DNA from: Stenotrophomonas rhizophila
GTDB lineage: Bacteria; Pseudomonadota; Gammaproteobacteria; Xanthomonadales; Xanthomonadaceae
Direction of reading: 5' to 3'
Assembly: GCF_020857975.1 (NCBI RefSeq)
Contig: NZ_JACWUO010000003.1
Location: 234,064-298,063, forward strand
DNA length: 64,000 bases
Below are positions 54,511 to 62,885 of the stretch, one piece after another. The notes beneath the pieces were generated by a model. That model saw nothing but the letters and a program-made list of their open reading frames with translations. It searched no databases and was not told the origin of the DNA. Made by a program: the position numbers and the translations under genes. How positions within the stretch are numbered: position 1 is the stretch's first letter; each line of letters opens with the position of its first letter.

Positions 54511-55365
54511 ATGAGTGTCACCACTATCGGCCGTTGCATTCCCCTGCTGGTCATCGCGCTGGGTGCCAGTGCCTCTGCACGCACAGCCACGGAGCCGGCA
54601 GGGAACGCCATCAAGGCTCCGCCAGTGCGACATGGCCGAACGATCAACGGGTACACCTACACTGACGCACCGGTGCAGGTGAAGCTGGGGCCGAACACCT
54701 TCCGGATTCCGGCCAACTATTTCGACAGCCAGATCGGCCCGTTCGGCGAGGGCCTGAGCCTGAAGCTGGAATGGCCGGATATGACCCCGACCGCGCCAGG
54801 GGCCAGGGCGGCGCCGAGAACCAACGACTTCCGCAAGGAAATATCGGTACTTGTCGACTACATCGACAGGCTTCCCATTGAGGGCGCCATGCGCAGGCGG
54901 GTGACCAACGATGGCCATACCGACGAAGGCGCGCTGGAGCGTAGGGATCCGGCTGAACGCCTGGAGCTGCGTATTGCCCAGCCCGAACGCATGGGGTTAA
55001 CCCCCTACACCGTCGATCAAGGGCTCAGAGCAGCCTATGCGAAGGACTACCACGCCCGATACGGCCGCCCGCTCACCCGCAATCTGGCATTCGAGCCTGA
55101 CTGGTATGTCGCACGATCCAGCGATGGCGAAATATCGACGTTCATCAAGTGCGACAACGCCGACCATCGCGCAGACGGCGTAGTACTTGACGGTGATCAG
55201 GTGGTTTCCCAGGCCGGTGTCATCGCCGCTGGCTGCACCCACTATATGGTTGACCTTCAGAACAGCCTGTCGATCAGCCTCAGCTACAAGCGCGCATTCC
55301 TGAAAGACTGGAAACGCATGGAAACGGCGGTACGCGACGTTCTGGCGCGCTACAGGGTCAAGTGA
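54511..55365 (+). CDS. Probable X-T4SS immunity protein B (exported)
   Basis: 284 residues. MSVTTIGRCIPLLVIALGAS is a signal peptide cleaved near ASA (no lipobox Cys). GRTINGYTYTDAPVQVKLGP, FRIPANYFDSQIGPFGEGLS, VLVDYIDRLP and GCTHYMVDLQNSLSISLSYK correspond one for one to segments of protein A at 52184. The leader and promoter are also duplicated. It could protect against effector 2, against a lost effector, or add breadth. Its 3' end converges on effector 3, only 23 bp apart. Confidence 0.8.
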   Translation: MSVTTIGRCIPLLVIALGASASARTATEPAGNAIKAPPVRHGRTINGYTYTDAPVQVKLGPNTFRIPANYFDSQIGPFGEGLSLKLEWPDMTPTAPGARAAPRTNDFRKEISVLVDYIDRLPIEGAMRRRVTNDGHTDEGALERRDPAERLELRIAQPERMGLTPYTVDQGLRAAYAKDYHARYGRPLTRNLAFEPDWYVARSSDGEISTFIKCDNADHRADGVVLDGDQVVSQAGVIAAGCTHYMVDLQNSLSISLSYKRAFLKDWKRMETAVRDVLARYRVK

Positions 55366-55388
55366 TCCGCGCCGCCGGGTAGCGTGAT

Positions 55389-58300
55389 TCAGTACCCCAT
55401 ACTGGCGGCAGCGACCTGCATTTCCTGCTGCACGCGCTGGTCTTCGGCGTCCTGCTGCAGGGCAACCTGCTTGGCACGCTCCTGCTGTTCCTGTGCGGCC
55501 AGGTCGAACTGCTGCAGCGACTCCTCAAAGGGGGTCTGCACCGCCTGCTGGGTGGGCATGCCTGCACGCAGATGGCCCGGGTTGTCCAGTTCCCCCTGCA
55601 CCACGAAGACGGAGTACCCGGCGCGCTGATCAGCCGTGGCACCGCTCAACACCACATGATCCACGCGTTCCAGGCCATTGCTCTTGGCAAGCACAAGCAG
55701 GCTGCCGGTGAGGCGTTCGCTGGTTTCATCGAAGCTTCGGCCATGGGCGGCATCCAGCTCGGTTACCTGCTGGCGGATCTGCTGGTAGAGCGCATGGTCG
55801 GGGTGTTGTGGCTGTAACGGCGTGAGTGGGGTGGCCGGTGCGGCGTGCTGATGCAGCAGGTGCGGCTCTTGCTGTTCTGATATCTGCAGGCTTGCCGCAG
55901 CCGCCTGGTCCTGCTCAGAGATAACCCGTGCCTCCGGCCGCTCGACCGCCAATGGCTGTTCAGCACTTGGCCCGCCTCTTGCTTCCTCAGCATGCTGCGC
56001 AGCGAGCTCAGCAGCGGGTGCCGCCAGGCGATCGGATTCCATATCCGGGGCAGCGCCCGGGCGTACCTCAGCGGAGCTGGCAGCACGGAGGCCAGTATCC
56101 GCCGTCGTCGGCACGCGGCCGTCCTGCATCTGCGCATGAGTGCTCTGTCCGGGTTGCGCGGCCCACTCCTGCCGCGACACCCCATGCGGCGGCTCATGGC
56201 GTGGCTGCTCTGCTGCCGGTGGTGCCTGCTGCAGCGGCGCACCGGCAGGTTCCGATGCCGGGGGTACGGTTTGAGCCGGATGCTGCGGCTTCGCTCCCTG
56301 CGTACGGTCGGCCTCACCTTCACTGGCATGCACTGCTTCCCGCTGCAACCGCTGATCCTCCGCTGGTACCAGCGCCGGCGCCTGCGTAGGCCTTGGGGCA
56401 TCCTGGAGAGGGGCAACACGCCCGAGCCCTTCGCTCGCCACCGCTGCATGCCTGGCCGCAAGCATCTCGGCGTCAACCTGGGGCGCTGCGGTGGAAGCCG
56501 GTGGCGCGGGCGGCGGACGGTCGCCGTCCAGCGCTGGACTCGGCGACCGGACGGCATCCATCCTGCCCTCGCGCACCTGGAGGGCTGCAAGGGTAGCGGC
56601 CTGTGCCGCCTCTTCGATGGACGCACCCTGGCGATTGGCTTCGCGCAGGGCTTGTTGGTGAGCCTCCCACTCTTGCGGGGACAGTGCCGCAATGCGCAGC
56701 TCCGGAGCCTCTGGAACGGGGTGGTCCCCGCTCCGGCCAACGGTTACCGTCTCCAAGGTGGGAACGTGCGCGTACTCGGCTGCAACCTGCGCCGGTACCG
56801 ACTGTTGGTGCAGCGCCTGGATCTTCGCAACATCTTCCATGGTGGTGGTGGCGGTGAGCACCATCCGGTTGCCGCCCGCATCGCCGAAGGCCGCAATGGC
56901 GCTCTCTGCGCTCGGAGCGTGCGTACGCGGGTCAGGGATGAGCTCGAGAACAAGATCGCCCTGCCGCTCCGTGCTGGAGAGATTCTGCTCCACCGCCGCC
57001 GCGGTTGCGGCCAATTGCTCGGCGCTGCGCTCGATACCGTGCCGCTCATAGAGCGCTGCTACCTGCCCACGCACACCTTCTGGCGCCAACTGCAGGTTGG
57101 TCCTGATCTCCTCAGCCATCGCATTCAAACCGGCTACGCCGGACATCTGGCTTCGCCAGGTGACATCAAGCTCTTCGCTCACGTTGCGATTCGCTGTGCT
57201 GTCGAGAATGACGCCCTTGCTGATCCATTGCCCATCTTCCTGACGGGTATAGCTGTTGCCGTCACTTGCCTGCAACGTATCGGCACGGCGCTGCGCATCC
57301 TGGATGGCCAGCGGAACTGATGGATGCTCTGCATCGCCAAAGTCACTCCAGCGCTGCTGTTCGTAAGCGACCATGTAGCGAGCGGCAATGGCGGCAGGCG
57401 TGTTTGCCGCGTTCTGAGCGATCACCATGCGCGATTGCTCGTCCAACGCTTGCGCGCGCTCAGCCGAGACAGGCTCGTGCCGAATCAGCGGCACGCGGCC
57501 GTCCACTACTTCCTTGATCTCCAGTTCCCATTGCTGCGAAAGGGGATCACGCACGAACGACCGCTCGGTCTCGAACGCTGCGCGCGGCGGCGATTGCTCG
57601 CCGCTGGCATTCAGGCGGTACGGGTTCTGCGGCGGTGGCGGGGCACGCAGCCCGAGCTCGTAGGAGGCGGTTGCCGCCTTCCAGTTCAACTGACGTTCCA
57701 GCGCGCCGGTGGCGACGTAGTGGGTGCGAACGGTGACATCGTCCCCCAGGGCGGTTTGGACAGGGCGCACTTCAACGCCGGCGCCCAGATCAGCGCCCTG
57801 CACTTGCTGCTGATAGCCCCCGCGCTGCCAGCGCCCGTCCTCATCGGTAGGGTCGCGCGTCCAGGTGCGCCCCATGGCGTCCACCTGGGTATAGATCCGA
57901 TCGATATCCTTCTGGTCAGCCCATGCTTCACCCAGATAGGCGCCCAGAACGCCACCGCCGAGCCCGACAAGAAGGGCGCCCGGGCCCGTCCAGGATCCCG
58001 TAGCGAGGCCAACGCCGGCGCCCGCACCAAAGCCACCCAACGCGCCGCCCACATTGCGGCCGACGAAGTGAGCGGCAGTCGAATCCGCGCCCGCTGCGTT
58101 GCCTTGGGAGTTCAACGTCACCCACTTGTGGCCCGAGGTGGCGAAGTCATGCGCCAGCAGTGCTACGCCAGCCACGCCGGCAACCTTCATGGCGGGGCTG
58201 ACGCCAGCGCCCACAGAGTGAGGGGCAGAGTCCGCAGCCACTTCGGCTGCGGTAGCTGCCAGTCCCGGCGGGCCACGGGGGGCGCCCGGTTGACCTGGCG

Positions 58301-59243
58301 CGTGCGGCAATGGCTCGGGCACGTCGGCGTACAGGCGCGGGCCAGGGGCCACACTGGCACGTGAGGCAACCCAATCGGCGCGCACGTGACTCATCTCGCC
58401 AAGGCTCAGCGCTTTGAACTCGTTCACCGGACGACTGAACAGCGTATGCCTGGCTGCATCGTAGCCATCGATCGGCTTGAGCTGCGCGCGCACCTGCGCC
58501 ACGCTGACCGGGTGCCCGCTGTTGGTGGACGCTTCCTGCGCGATAGCGCGCTCCAGCGCCTGGTACTCGGCCGCGGACTTGCTTACGAAGGCGAGAGGTT
58601 CCGGGCCGAAGGCGCTTACCGGGTAGCCGTTGATTCTGACGTGCGGGTGTTCAAGCGCGGTGGTGAGTTCGAAGTTGCTGAAGCCGCGGTCTATCTTCGC
58701 GTTCTCTACGAACGCGACCAGGGGCTTGCCTGTGGCGATTGCGTTCTCGAAGTATCGCGGGCTGCCGGCGTTCCACATCATGTCTTGGAGCGCGCCGGAA
58801 TAGCTCTTACCGAACGGCTCTACTCCATGAGCGTCCATGTATCGCTGCAGCTTTCTCTCCATGACCGTGAATTCCGGATGCCGCGCGGGATGCTCATCCA
58901 ACTCTTTGATGAAGTCGCCCCACGGTGTATCACCGATGATTCCCGCCTTCTTGCTCAGATCATCTCTGTAGATGGTTGCATTGAGGTAGTTCGAGATGCG
59001 CCCACTGTCAGTACCGGAATAACCCACGTAATCAATGCCCGGGGGAAGTTCTGGCGGAAGCGCACGCATCTTCGCATCCAGATATTCCGCGTAGCTCGTC
59101 GCGCTATCCGGACCAGATCCAGGTGACTTCAGATAGCCAATCAAATTGTCAATCTGGATGACCGAAAGCGGGCTGCCGTCGGCTCGATTTGTCGCTGCAC
59201 CAAGAGTGGTTCTGGCGAAATCATCAAACGTGAAGCTGGCCAT
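55389..59243 (-). CDS. X-T4SS effector 3: large multi-domain toxin with XVIPCD
   Basis: 1284 residues from the ATG at 59243 (MASFTFDDFARTTLGAATNR), with TGAGGCGAAG before it; a TTG start at 59258 is less likely. Domains: an unknown N-terminal domain (1-280; DTPWGDFIKELDEHPARHP, YSGALQDMMWNAGSPRYF), a Gly-rich zipper-like stretch (about 395-440, GALGGFGAGAGVGLATG), a long middle with PYRLNASGEQSPP, a Gln/Ala/Pro-rich linker (about 900-1140), and XVIPCD at 1147-1284 with SFDETSERLTGSL, LERVDHVVLS and FVVQGELDNPGH. The toxin activity is unknown. It is the last gene of a leftward run with five immunity-like genes just upstream. Confidence 0.86.
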   Translation of the reverse strand: MASFTFDDFARTTLGAATNRADGSPLSVIQIDNLIGYLKSPGSGPDSATSYAEYLDAKMRALPPELPPGIDYVGYSGTDSGRISNYLNATIYRDDLSKKAGIIGDTPWGDFIKELDEHPARHPEFTVMERKLQRYMDAHGVEPFGKSYSGALQDMMWNAGSPRYFENAIATGKPLVAFVENAKIDRGFSNFELTTALEHPHVRINGYPVSAFGPEPLAFVSKSAAEYQALERAIAQEASTNSGHPVSVAQVRAQLKPIDGYDAARHTLFSRPVNEFKALSLGEMSHVRADWVASRASVAPGPRLYADVPEPLPHAPGQPGAPRGPPGLAATAAEVAADSAPHSVGAGVSPAMKVAGVAGVALLAHDFATSGHKWVTLNSQGNAAGADSTAAHFVGRNVGGALGGFGAGAGVGLATGSWTGPGALLVGLGGGVLGAYLGEAWADQKDIDRIYTQVDAMGRTWTRDPTDEDGRWQRGGYQQQVQGADLGAGVEVRPVQTALGDDVTVRTHYVATGALERQLNWKAATASYELGLRAPPPPQNPYRLNASGEQSPPRAAFETERSFVRDPLSQQWELEIKEVVDGRVPLIRHEPVSAERAQALDEQSRMVIAQNAANTPAAIAARYMVAYEQQRWSDFGDAEHPSVPLAIQDAQRRADTLQASDGNSYTRQEDGQWISKGVILDSTANRNVSEELDVTWRSQMSGVAGLNAMAEEIRTNLQLAPEGVRGQVAALYERHGIERSAEQLAATAAAVEQNLSSTERQGDLVLELIPDPRTHAPSAESAIAAFGDAGGNRMVLTATTTMEDVAKIQALHQQSVPAQVAAEYAHVPTLETVTVGRSGDHPVPEAPELRIAALSPQEWEAHQQALREANRQGASIEEAAQAATLAALQVREGRMDAVRSPSPALDGDRPPPAPPASTAAPQVDAEMLAARHAAVASEGLGRVAPLQDAPRPTQAPALVPAEDQRLQREAVHASEGEADRTQGAKPQHPAQTVPPASEPAGAPLQQAPPAAEQPRHEPPHGVSRQEWAAQPGQSTHAQMQDGRVPTTADTGLRAASSAEVRPGAAPDMESDRLAAPAAELAAQHAEEARGGPSAEQPLAVERPEARVISEQDQAAAASLQISEQQEPHLLHQHAAPATPLTPLQPQHPDHALYQQIRQQVTELDAAHGRSFDETSERLTGSLLVLAKSNGLERVDHVVLSGATADQRAGYSVFVVQGELDNPGHLRAGMPTQQAVQTPFEESLQQFDLAAQEQQERAKQVALQQDAEDQRVQQEMQVAAASMGY

Positions 59244-59254
59244 GATGCTTCGCC

Positions 59255-59755
59255 TCAAATTACATGCGCGGCCACGAGCACGTCAGCCAGGACAATACTT
59301 CCGTCAGTCAGGCGCGCCGGGCCATCGGGGACGGAGATACCTACACGCGCCAAGTCATCAGCATGAGCAATGGCAACATAACGAAGGTCGTCGACGTTGG
59401 ACGTCTGCCCCGCAAAAGCGTTGACCAGACCCTGTGCGAGGCCTTGCAGGAACTCCGCATCTGGATCAGCGTTGCCGATCGCCCGCTTGAATCGGAGAAT
59501 TTCTTCCAAGACTATATCTGGGCTCAAATCCAAGGTGTAGACCCATTCTCGACGCCCATCGATCTCGACCAATTCCTCTGTTCCCAAGAAACCCAAGGCA
59601 CCCACGTCTTGGCCATCGCGACGGAATGAGTACTGGAACTCAATATCGCCTACTTTTTCAGGAAGAGATGCAGGCAGCATGCGAGGCATCAGGATCGAAA
59701 TCCCACTGATCTCATCAAAAGCAGATCTCTCCCTCGGCTTAAAATCTATAGACAT
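59255..59755 (-). CDS. Immunity-array protein 1 (no signal peptide)
   Basis: 166 residues (MSIDFKPRERSAFDEISGIS). Conserved elements shared by the five array members: ISILMPRMLPASLP, EFQYSFRRDG, VGALGFLG, REWVYTLDL, FLQGLAQGLVNAFAGQ and GSIVLADVLV. It ends 11 bp before effector 3. Position next to an effector and multiplicity suggest immunity. Unlike known X-T4SS immunity proteins, it has no signal peptide or lipobox and should be cytoplasmic, so effector 3 may act in the cytoplasm, or this family may have another role. The base composition is lower in GC than the chromosome core. Confidence 0.8.
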   Translation of the reverse strand: MSIDFKPRERSAFDEISGISILMPRMLPASLPEKVGDIEFQYSFRRDGQDVGALGFLGTEELVEIDGRREWVYTLDLSPDIVLEEILRFKRAIGNADPDAEFLQGLAQGLVNAFAGQTSNVDDLRYVAIAHADDLARVGISVPDGPARLTDGSIVLADVLVAAHVI

Positions 59756-59775
59756 AGCGCTTCCTTCAACTGATA

Positions 59776-59856
59776 TTAATTATGCACCGACACACTGCCA
59801 CCCACTCTACAAGACCAGCATCGAGGCTGTTGACGGAAAAATGCAAGCTTGGTCAT
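59776..59856 (-). pseudogene. Short frame after immunity gene 2, likely effector remnant
   Basis: 26 codons, starting in an ATGA overlap with the stop of immunity gene 2 (MTKLAFFRQQPRCWSCRVGG). The ATG position matches where effector 3 starts after immunity gene 1. Only the first few residues hint at the effector start (MTKLAF beside MASFTF), so homology is uncertain. Confidence 0.4.
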
Positions 59857-60368
59857 GGGTTCGCGCCTGGAGCAACTAGCGCGGGAACGGAAGCCTCGGC
59901 CAATGCAATCGTGCCGTCTGGACGTGGATGAACTTCGGTGGGAACGTCAACACCATGGCGGGTAAGCGCCTCAACACTGGTCACCACTACAGTTCGTTGG
60001 GCTTCAGTGCTGTCCTTCTGCCCTGCAAAGACGCTCACCAGCCCGCATGCGACATCGCGGAGAAAATCGAACGCCCCATCGGCGTTGCCAATGGTCTGCT
60101 TGAGGCGGAACAATGACTTGAATGCCGCGTCCTGGGTAAGGTCGAGGGTGTAAAGCCATTCGCGCTGCCCCTGCTTTTCCAGTGCAACTTCAGAGCCAAA
60201 GATACCCAATGCGCCAATACTTTCGTCATTGCGACGAAACACGTACTGATACTCGATGCCATCCCCTCCATCTGGCAGAGTAGCTGGCAGCATTCGAGGC
60301 TGGGGGATAGAGACGCCGCTCTTCTCGTCAGCGGCCGAGCTCACTACTGGCTTGAAATGGATAGGCAT
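59853..60368 (-). CDS. Immunity-array protein 2
   Basis: 171 residues from the ATG at 60368 (MPIHFKPVVSSAADEKSGVS). Same motif order: IPQPRMLPATLP, EYQYVFRRND, GALGIFG, REWLYTLDL, FLRDVACGLVSVFAGQ, DGTIALAEASVPAL. Cytoplasmic by sequence. The longer frame from 60491 is out of keeping with the array and reads through a remnant. Confidence 0.8.
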   Translation of the reverse strand: MPIHFKPVVSSAADEKSGVSIPQPRMLPATLPDGGDGIEYQYVFRRNDESIGALGIFGSEVALEKQGQREWLYTLDLTQDAAFKSLFRLKQTIGNADGAFDFLRDVACGLVSVFAGQKDSTEAQRTVVVTSVEALTRHGVDVPTEVHPRPDGTIALAEASVPALVAPGANP

Positions 60369-60378
60369 CACACGTCCT

Positions 60379-60510
60379 TTAACTGTATCGATTGCGCAGC
60401 GTTGAGCTCTCTTCGCGTTGCCGCCATGAGTGCTGCACCAAAGCCGCGGCGGCTTGAACTCGCGGGTTCTTCCGTGTACGAGCAACGTCATCGAAGATGA
60501 ACTCGGTCAC
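60379..60510 (-). pseudogene. Remnant of an effector-3-like N-terminus
   Basis: 43 codons with a GTG start (VTEFIFDDVARTRKNPRVQA), located 11 bp after immunity gene 3, the same distance at which effector 3 starts after immunity gene 1. The first 12 residues match the effector 3 start at seven positions (F-x-FDD-x-ART). After that the frame diverges and ends. I read it as what is left of a deleted effector gene. Confidence 0.6.
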
Positions 60511-60521
60511 GGTGCCTAGCC

Positions 60522-61022
60522 TCAGCCGGGATGGGCGGGAATGGCTACCTCTGCCAATACAATTGTGCCGTCGGATGTTCCCTGCCTGCCCTCTGAAATT
60601 GATACACCAGCCCGATCGAGAGCTTCAGCTGTGGTAACGGCCATATACCTGACGTTGCCACTATTATCCGTTCGCCCCGCGTATGCCAGCACCAGACCCT
60701 GCGCGAGGCCGCGTACGAAGTCGAAATCCTCATCTTGATTGGCGAGCGTCTGTTTGAACTCGAGCATGGACGTGATCAGGCGATCACGGCCAAGATCCAG
60801 CGTAAATACCCATTCTCGCTGACCACCCGTCTCGACCATAGCGTCGGGCCCAGAGAAGCCGAGCCCACCGATCATTTTCCCATCGCGAATGAAAGCGTAC
60901 TGATATTCCGTTCCGGGCTGGCCGTCTTGAAGGGTAGTCGGAAGAATTCGAGGTTGCGGAATAGACACACCCGTGCCTGGATCAAACGACGAAGCGGATT
61001 CGGGCTGAAAGCAGAGAGGCAT
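60522..61022 (-). CDS. Immunity-array protein 3
   Basis: 166 residues (MPLCFQPESASSFDPGTGVS). IPQPRILPTTL, EYQYAFIRDG, GGLGFSGPD, REWVFTLDLGRDR, FVRGLAQGLVLAYAGRT and DGTIVLAEVAIPAH align with the other members. No signal peptide. A ribosome-site-like AAGGATGAATC precedes the ATG. Confidence 0.8.
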   Translation of the reverse strand: MPLCFQPESASSFDPGTGVSIPQPRILPTTLQDGQPGTEYQYAFIRDGKMIGGLGFSGPDAMVETGGQREWVFTLDLGRDRLITSMLEFKQTLANQDEDFDFVRGLAQGLVLAYAGRTDNSGNVRYMAVTTAEALDRAGVSISEGRQGTSDGTIVLAEVAIPAHPG

Positions 61023-61031
61023 GATTCATCC

Positions 61032-61391
61032 TTAAATTTGCATGGGCAGCGAGGCACCAAGTGGCGTCTGTCCACGGCCCGTAGAGGACGGCGAGTACGC
61101 CTCGTCCATTGAGGACGAACCCCATGTTAACGCTTCCGCCGGAACGAAAAAGCTCACCTTGTCGCATATCCCGACCCGCATCCATGGGTTGGCCATCCTA
61201 CCGGTAGTGAAGCAGGCAGGAGCTTCCTTTTCCGGAGGGAGTCGACTTCAAACGCTTTCATTGTATTTCCAGGGCTCTTTATCGCCAATCCAGACCTGCC
61301 TCCGGGCCGATGTCGACACCAGTCGCTCCTTTGCAACGCATGCATACTTGCGGTTGATGTGAAGAGGTAAGCTTGGATATGGATTCTTGCG
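61032..61391 (-). pseudogene. Decayed frame between immunity genes 4 and 3
   Basis: Reading on in the frame of immunity gene 4 after its stop gives RKNPYPSLPLHINRKYACVA, a further stop, then about 70 open codons (TGRMANPWMRVGICDKVSFF) to a TAA 10 bp before immunity gene 3. RKNP recurs in the remnant at 60379. The frame has no start codon of its own. It looks like a truncated, interrupted gene. A 67-codon frame in another phase is a weaker alternative. Confidence 0.4.
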
Positions 61392-61892
61392 TCAAGCAAC
61401 ATGTGCGGGAACGAAAACCTCCGCCAGTACGATTGTGCCGTCCGGAAGGATGGCTGCGCCTTCAGGAGCAGCCAGCCCAAGGTGGCTCAACCCAACCTGG
61501 CGGGTGAAGGCCACATAGCGAAGGTTGTCGATGTTGTTGATCTGTCCTGCAAAAACGTTCACCAAGCCTTGCGCGAGTCCACGCAAGAACGCGACGTCAT
61601 CATCAGCAATGCCCAACGCCTGTTTTGAGCGGAGCATGGACCTCAGTACAGAGGCGGAACTGAGGTCAAGGGTGTACACCCATTCGCGCTTCCCTGACCT
61701 CTCGACAACTTCCTCAGCACCGTAAACACCAAGGCCACCAACAAGTTCGTCGCCCCTACGGAACGCGAACTGATACTCAATGCCGTCACCGCCATCAGGA
61801 AGTGTGTGCGGCAGAATTCGAGGCATAGGAATGGAAATTCCGCTACCTTGATCGAAAGACGAGGTGTCTCTTGGCTTGAAGTCTACGGTCAT
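61392..61892 (-). CDS. Immunity-array protein 4
   Basis: 166 residues from the ATG at 61892 (MTVDFKPRDTSSFDQGSGIS), nearest to protein 1 at the start. IPMPRILPHTLPDG, EYQFAFRRGD, GGLGVYGAE, REWVYTLDLS, FLRGLAQGLVNVFAGQ and DGTIVLAEVFVPAH. The GGAAGA site six bases upstream favours this ATG over the one three bases earlier. No signal peptide. Confidence 0.8.
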   Translation of the reverse strand: MTVDFKPRDTSSFDQGSGISIPMPRILPHTLPDGGDGIEYQFAFRRGDELVGGLGVYGAEEVVERSGKREWVYTLDLSSASVLRSMLRSKQALGIADDDVAFLRGLAQGLVNVFAGQINNIDNLRYVAFTRQVGLSHLGLAAPEGAAILPDGTIVLAEVFVPAHVA

Positions 61893-62172
61893 CATTCTTC
61901 CATTGCTTTCGATTGCGTGGCTCCGCGCCGCCAGCCTTGTTGCAAGCCCAACACCTCTCGATTGGAGGGCAGCACCAGCCGGTGGATTCGTCCATGTCGA
62001 GCGGCCCCCATGCTCGGTGACCCCCGCACCTTGAACAAGCGCTCCGCCAAACGGCGCAATGCTCGCGCAGGTATTCAATGACTGTATCACCGTCAGCTCC
62101 GGTGGCGGCCTTACCTGTCTTCGAGCTCGCGGCAAGGACAACATAGGTAGTGACGTTGATGCTGCCAATCCA
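61893..62172 (-). pseudogene. Cys/Trp-rich frame without a start between immunity genes 5 and 4
   Basis: In the frame of immunity gene 5, past its stop, about 100 codons stay open: VIEYLREHCAVWRSACSRCG, then AWGPLDMDESTGWCCP and ERCWACNKAG. The spaced Cys pairs look like a small zinc-ribbon protein. There is no ATG, GTG or TTG near its beginning, and the end runs into immunity gene 4. It is probably a gene fused or truncated by deletion. Confidence 0.4.
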
Positions 62173-62673
62173 TTATCCGGCGCAGGCTGGAACAAATGCT
62201 TCAGCCAACACGATCTCTCCTGCTAGCGAAGGTAATTCCGCCTGGGGATGATCGATGCCGCGGCGGGCGAGCGCTTCATGCCTGGTTATGGCCAAGTACC
62301 TGATGCCGTACTTGCTGCTACTTTGATCCATGTTCGCCATGACAAGTCCTTGCGCAAGTCCGATCAGGAAAGTTAGATCGTCGTCCGTGTTACCAAGCGC
62401 TTGCTTGAATCCAAAAATAGAGTCCAATACCCAATCACGGCCAATATCGAGCGTAAATAATCTCTCACGCCCGCCTTCGGCCTCCACCGTCGCCTCACTT
62501 CCAAAGAATCCCAACCCGTCTACGCGTACACCATCAACGTAGAGCATGTACTGGTACTCGGTATGGCTCGGGTCTTCCGGCGAGCTGGCTGGAAGCAACC
62601 GAGGTGATGTGATTACGATTCCATTGCTTTGATCAATGGCGGAGCCCGGTTGAGGCGTGAAGTTCAACGGCAT
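62173..62673 (-). CDS. Immunity-array protein 5
   Basis: 166 residues from the ATG at 62673 (MPLNFTPQPGSAIDQSNGIV). ITSPRLLPASSPED, EYQYMLYVDG, DGLGFFGSEA, RERLFTLDIGRDW, FLIGLAQGLVMAN and GEIVLAEAFVPA. The most divergent of the five: the FAGQ segment is replaced by NMDQ. No signal peptide. It is the first array member in transcription order. Confidence 0.8.
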   Translation of the reverse strand: MPLNFTPQPGSAIDQSNGIVITSPRLLPASSPEDPSHTEYQYMLYVDGVRVDGLGFFGSEATVEAEGGRERLFTLDIGRDWVLDSIFGFKQALGNTDDDLTFLIGLAQGLVMANMDQSSSKYGIRYLAITRHEALARRGIDHPQAELPSLAGEIVLAEAFVPACAG

Positions 62674-62885
62674 GATTGTTCCTTCGGTTGATGCTGAGCG
62701 ACGGCGTTGAGCTTCTTCTCTTGGGTAGGCATAGCTGCCCGGGCCAGGACCATAGAGCCATGCGACGATGTGCTGACCAAGTCGTGGCCGGGACACCGAC
62801 TCCTCTGCTTAGAGTATCGATACGACACGTTCGCGATCTTCCAAGCCATCCATTGCGGTACCAGACCTTCGCCGAGTGGCCACGA

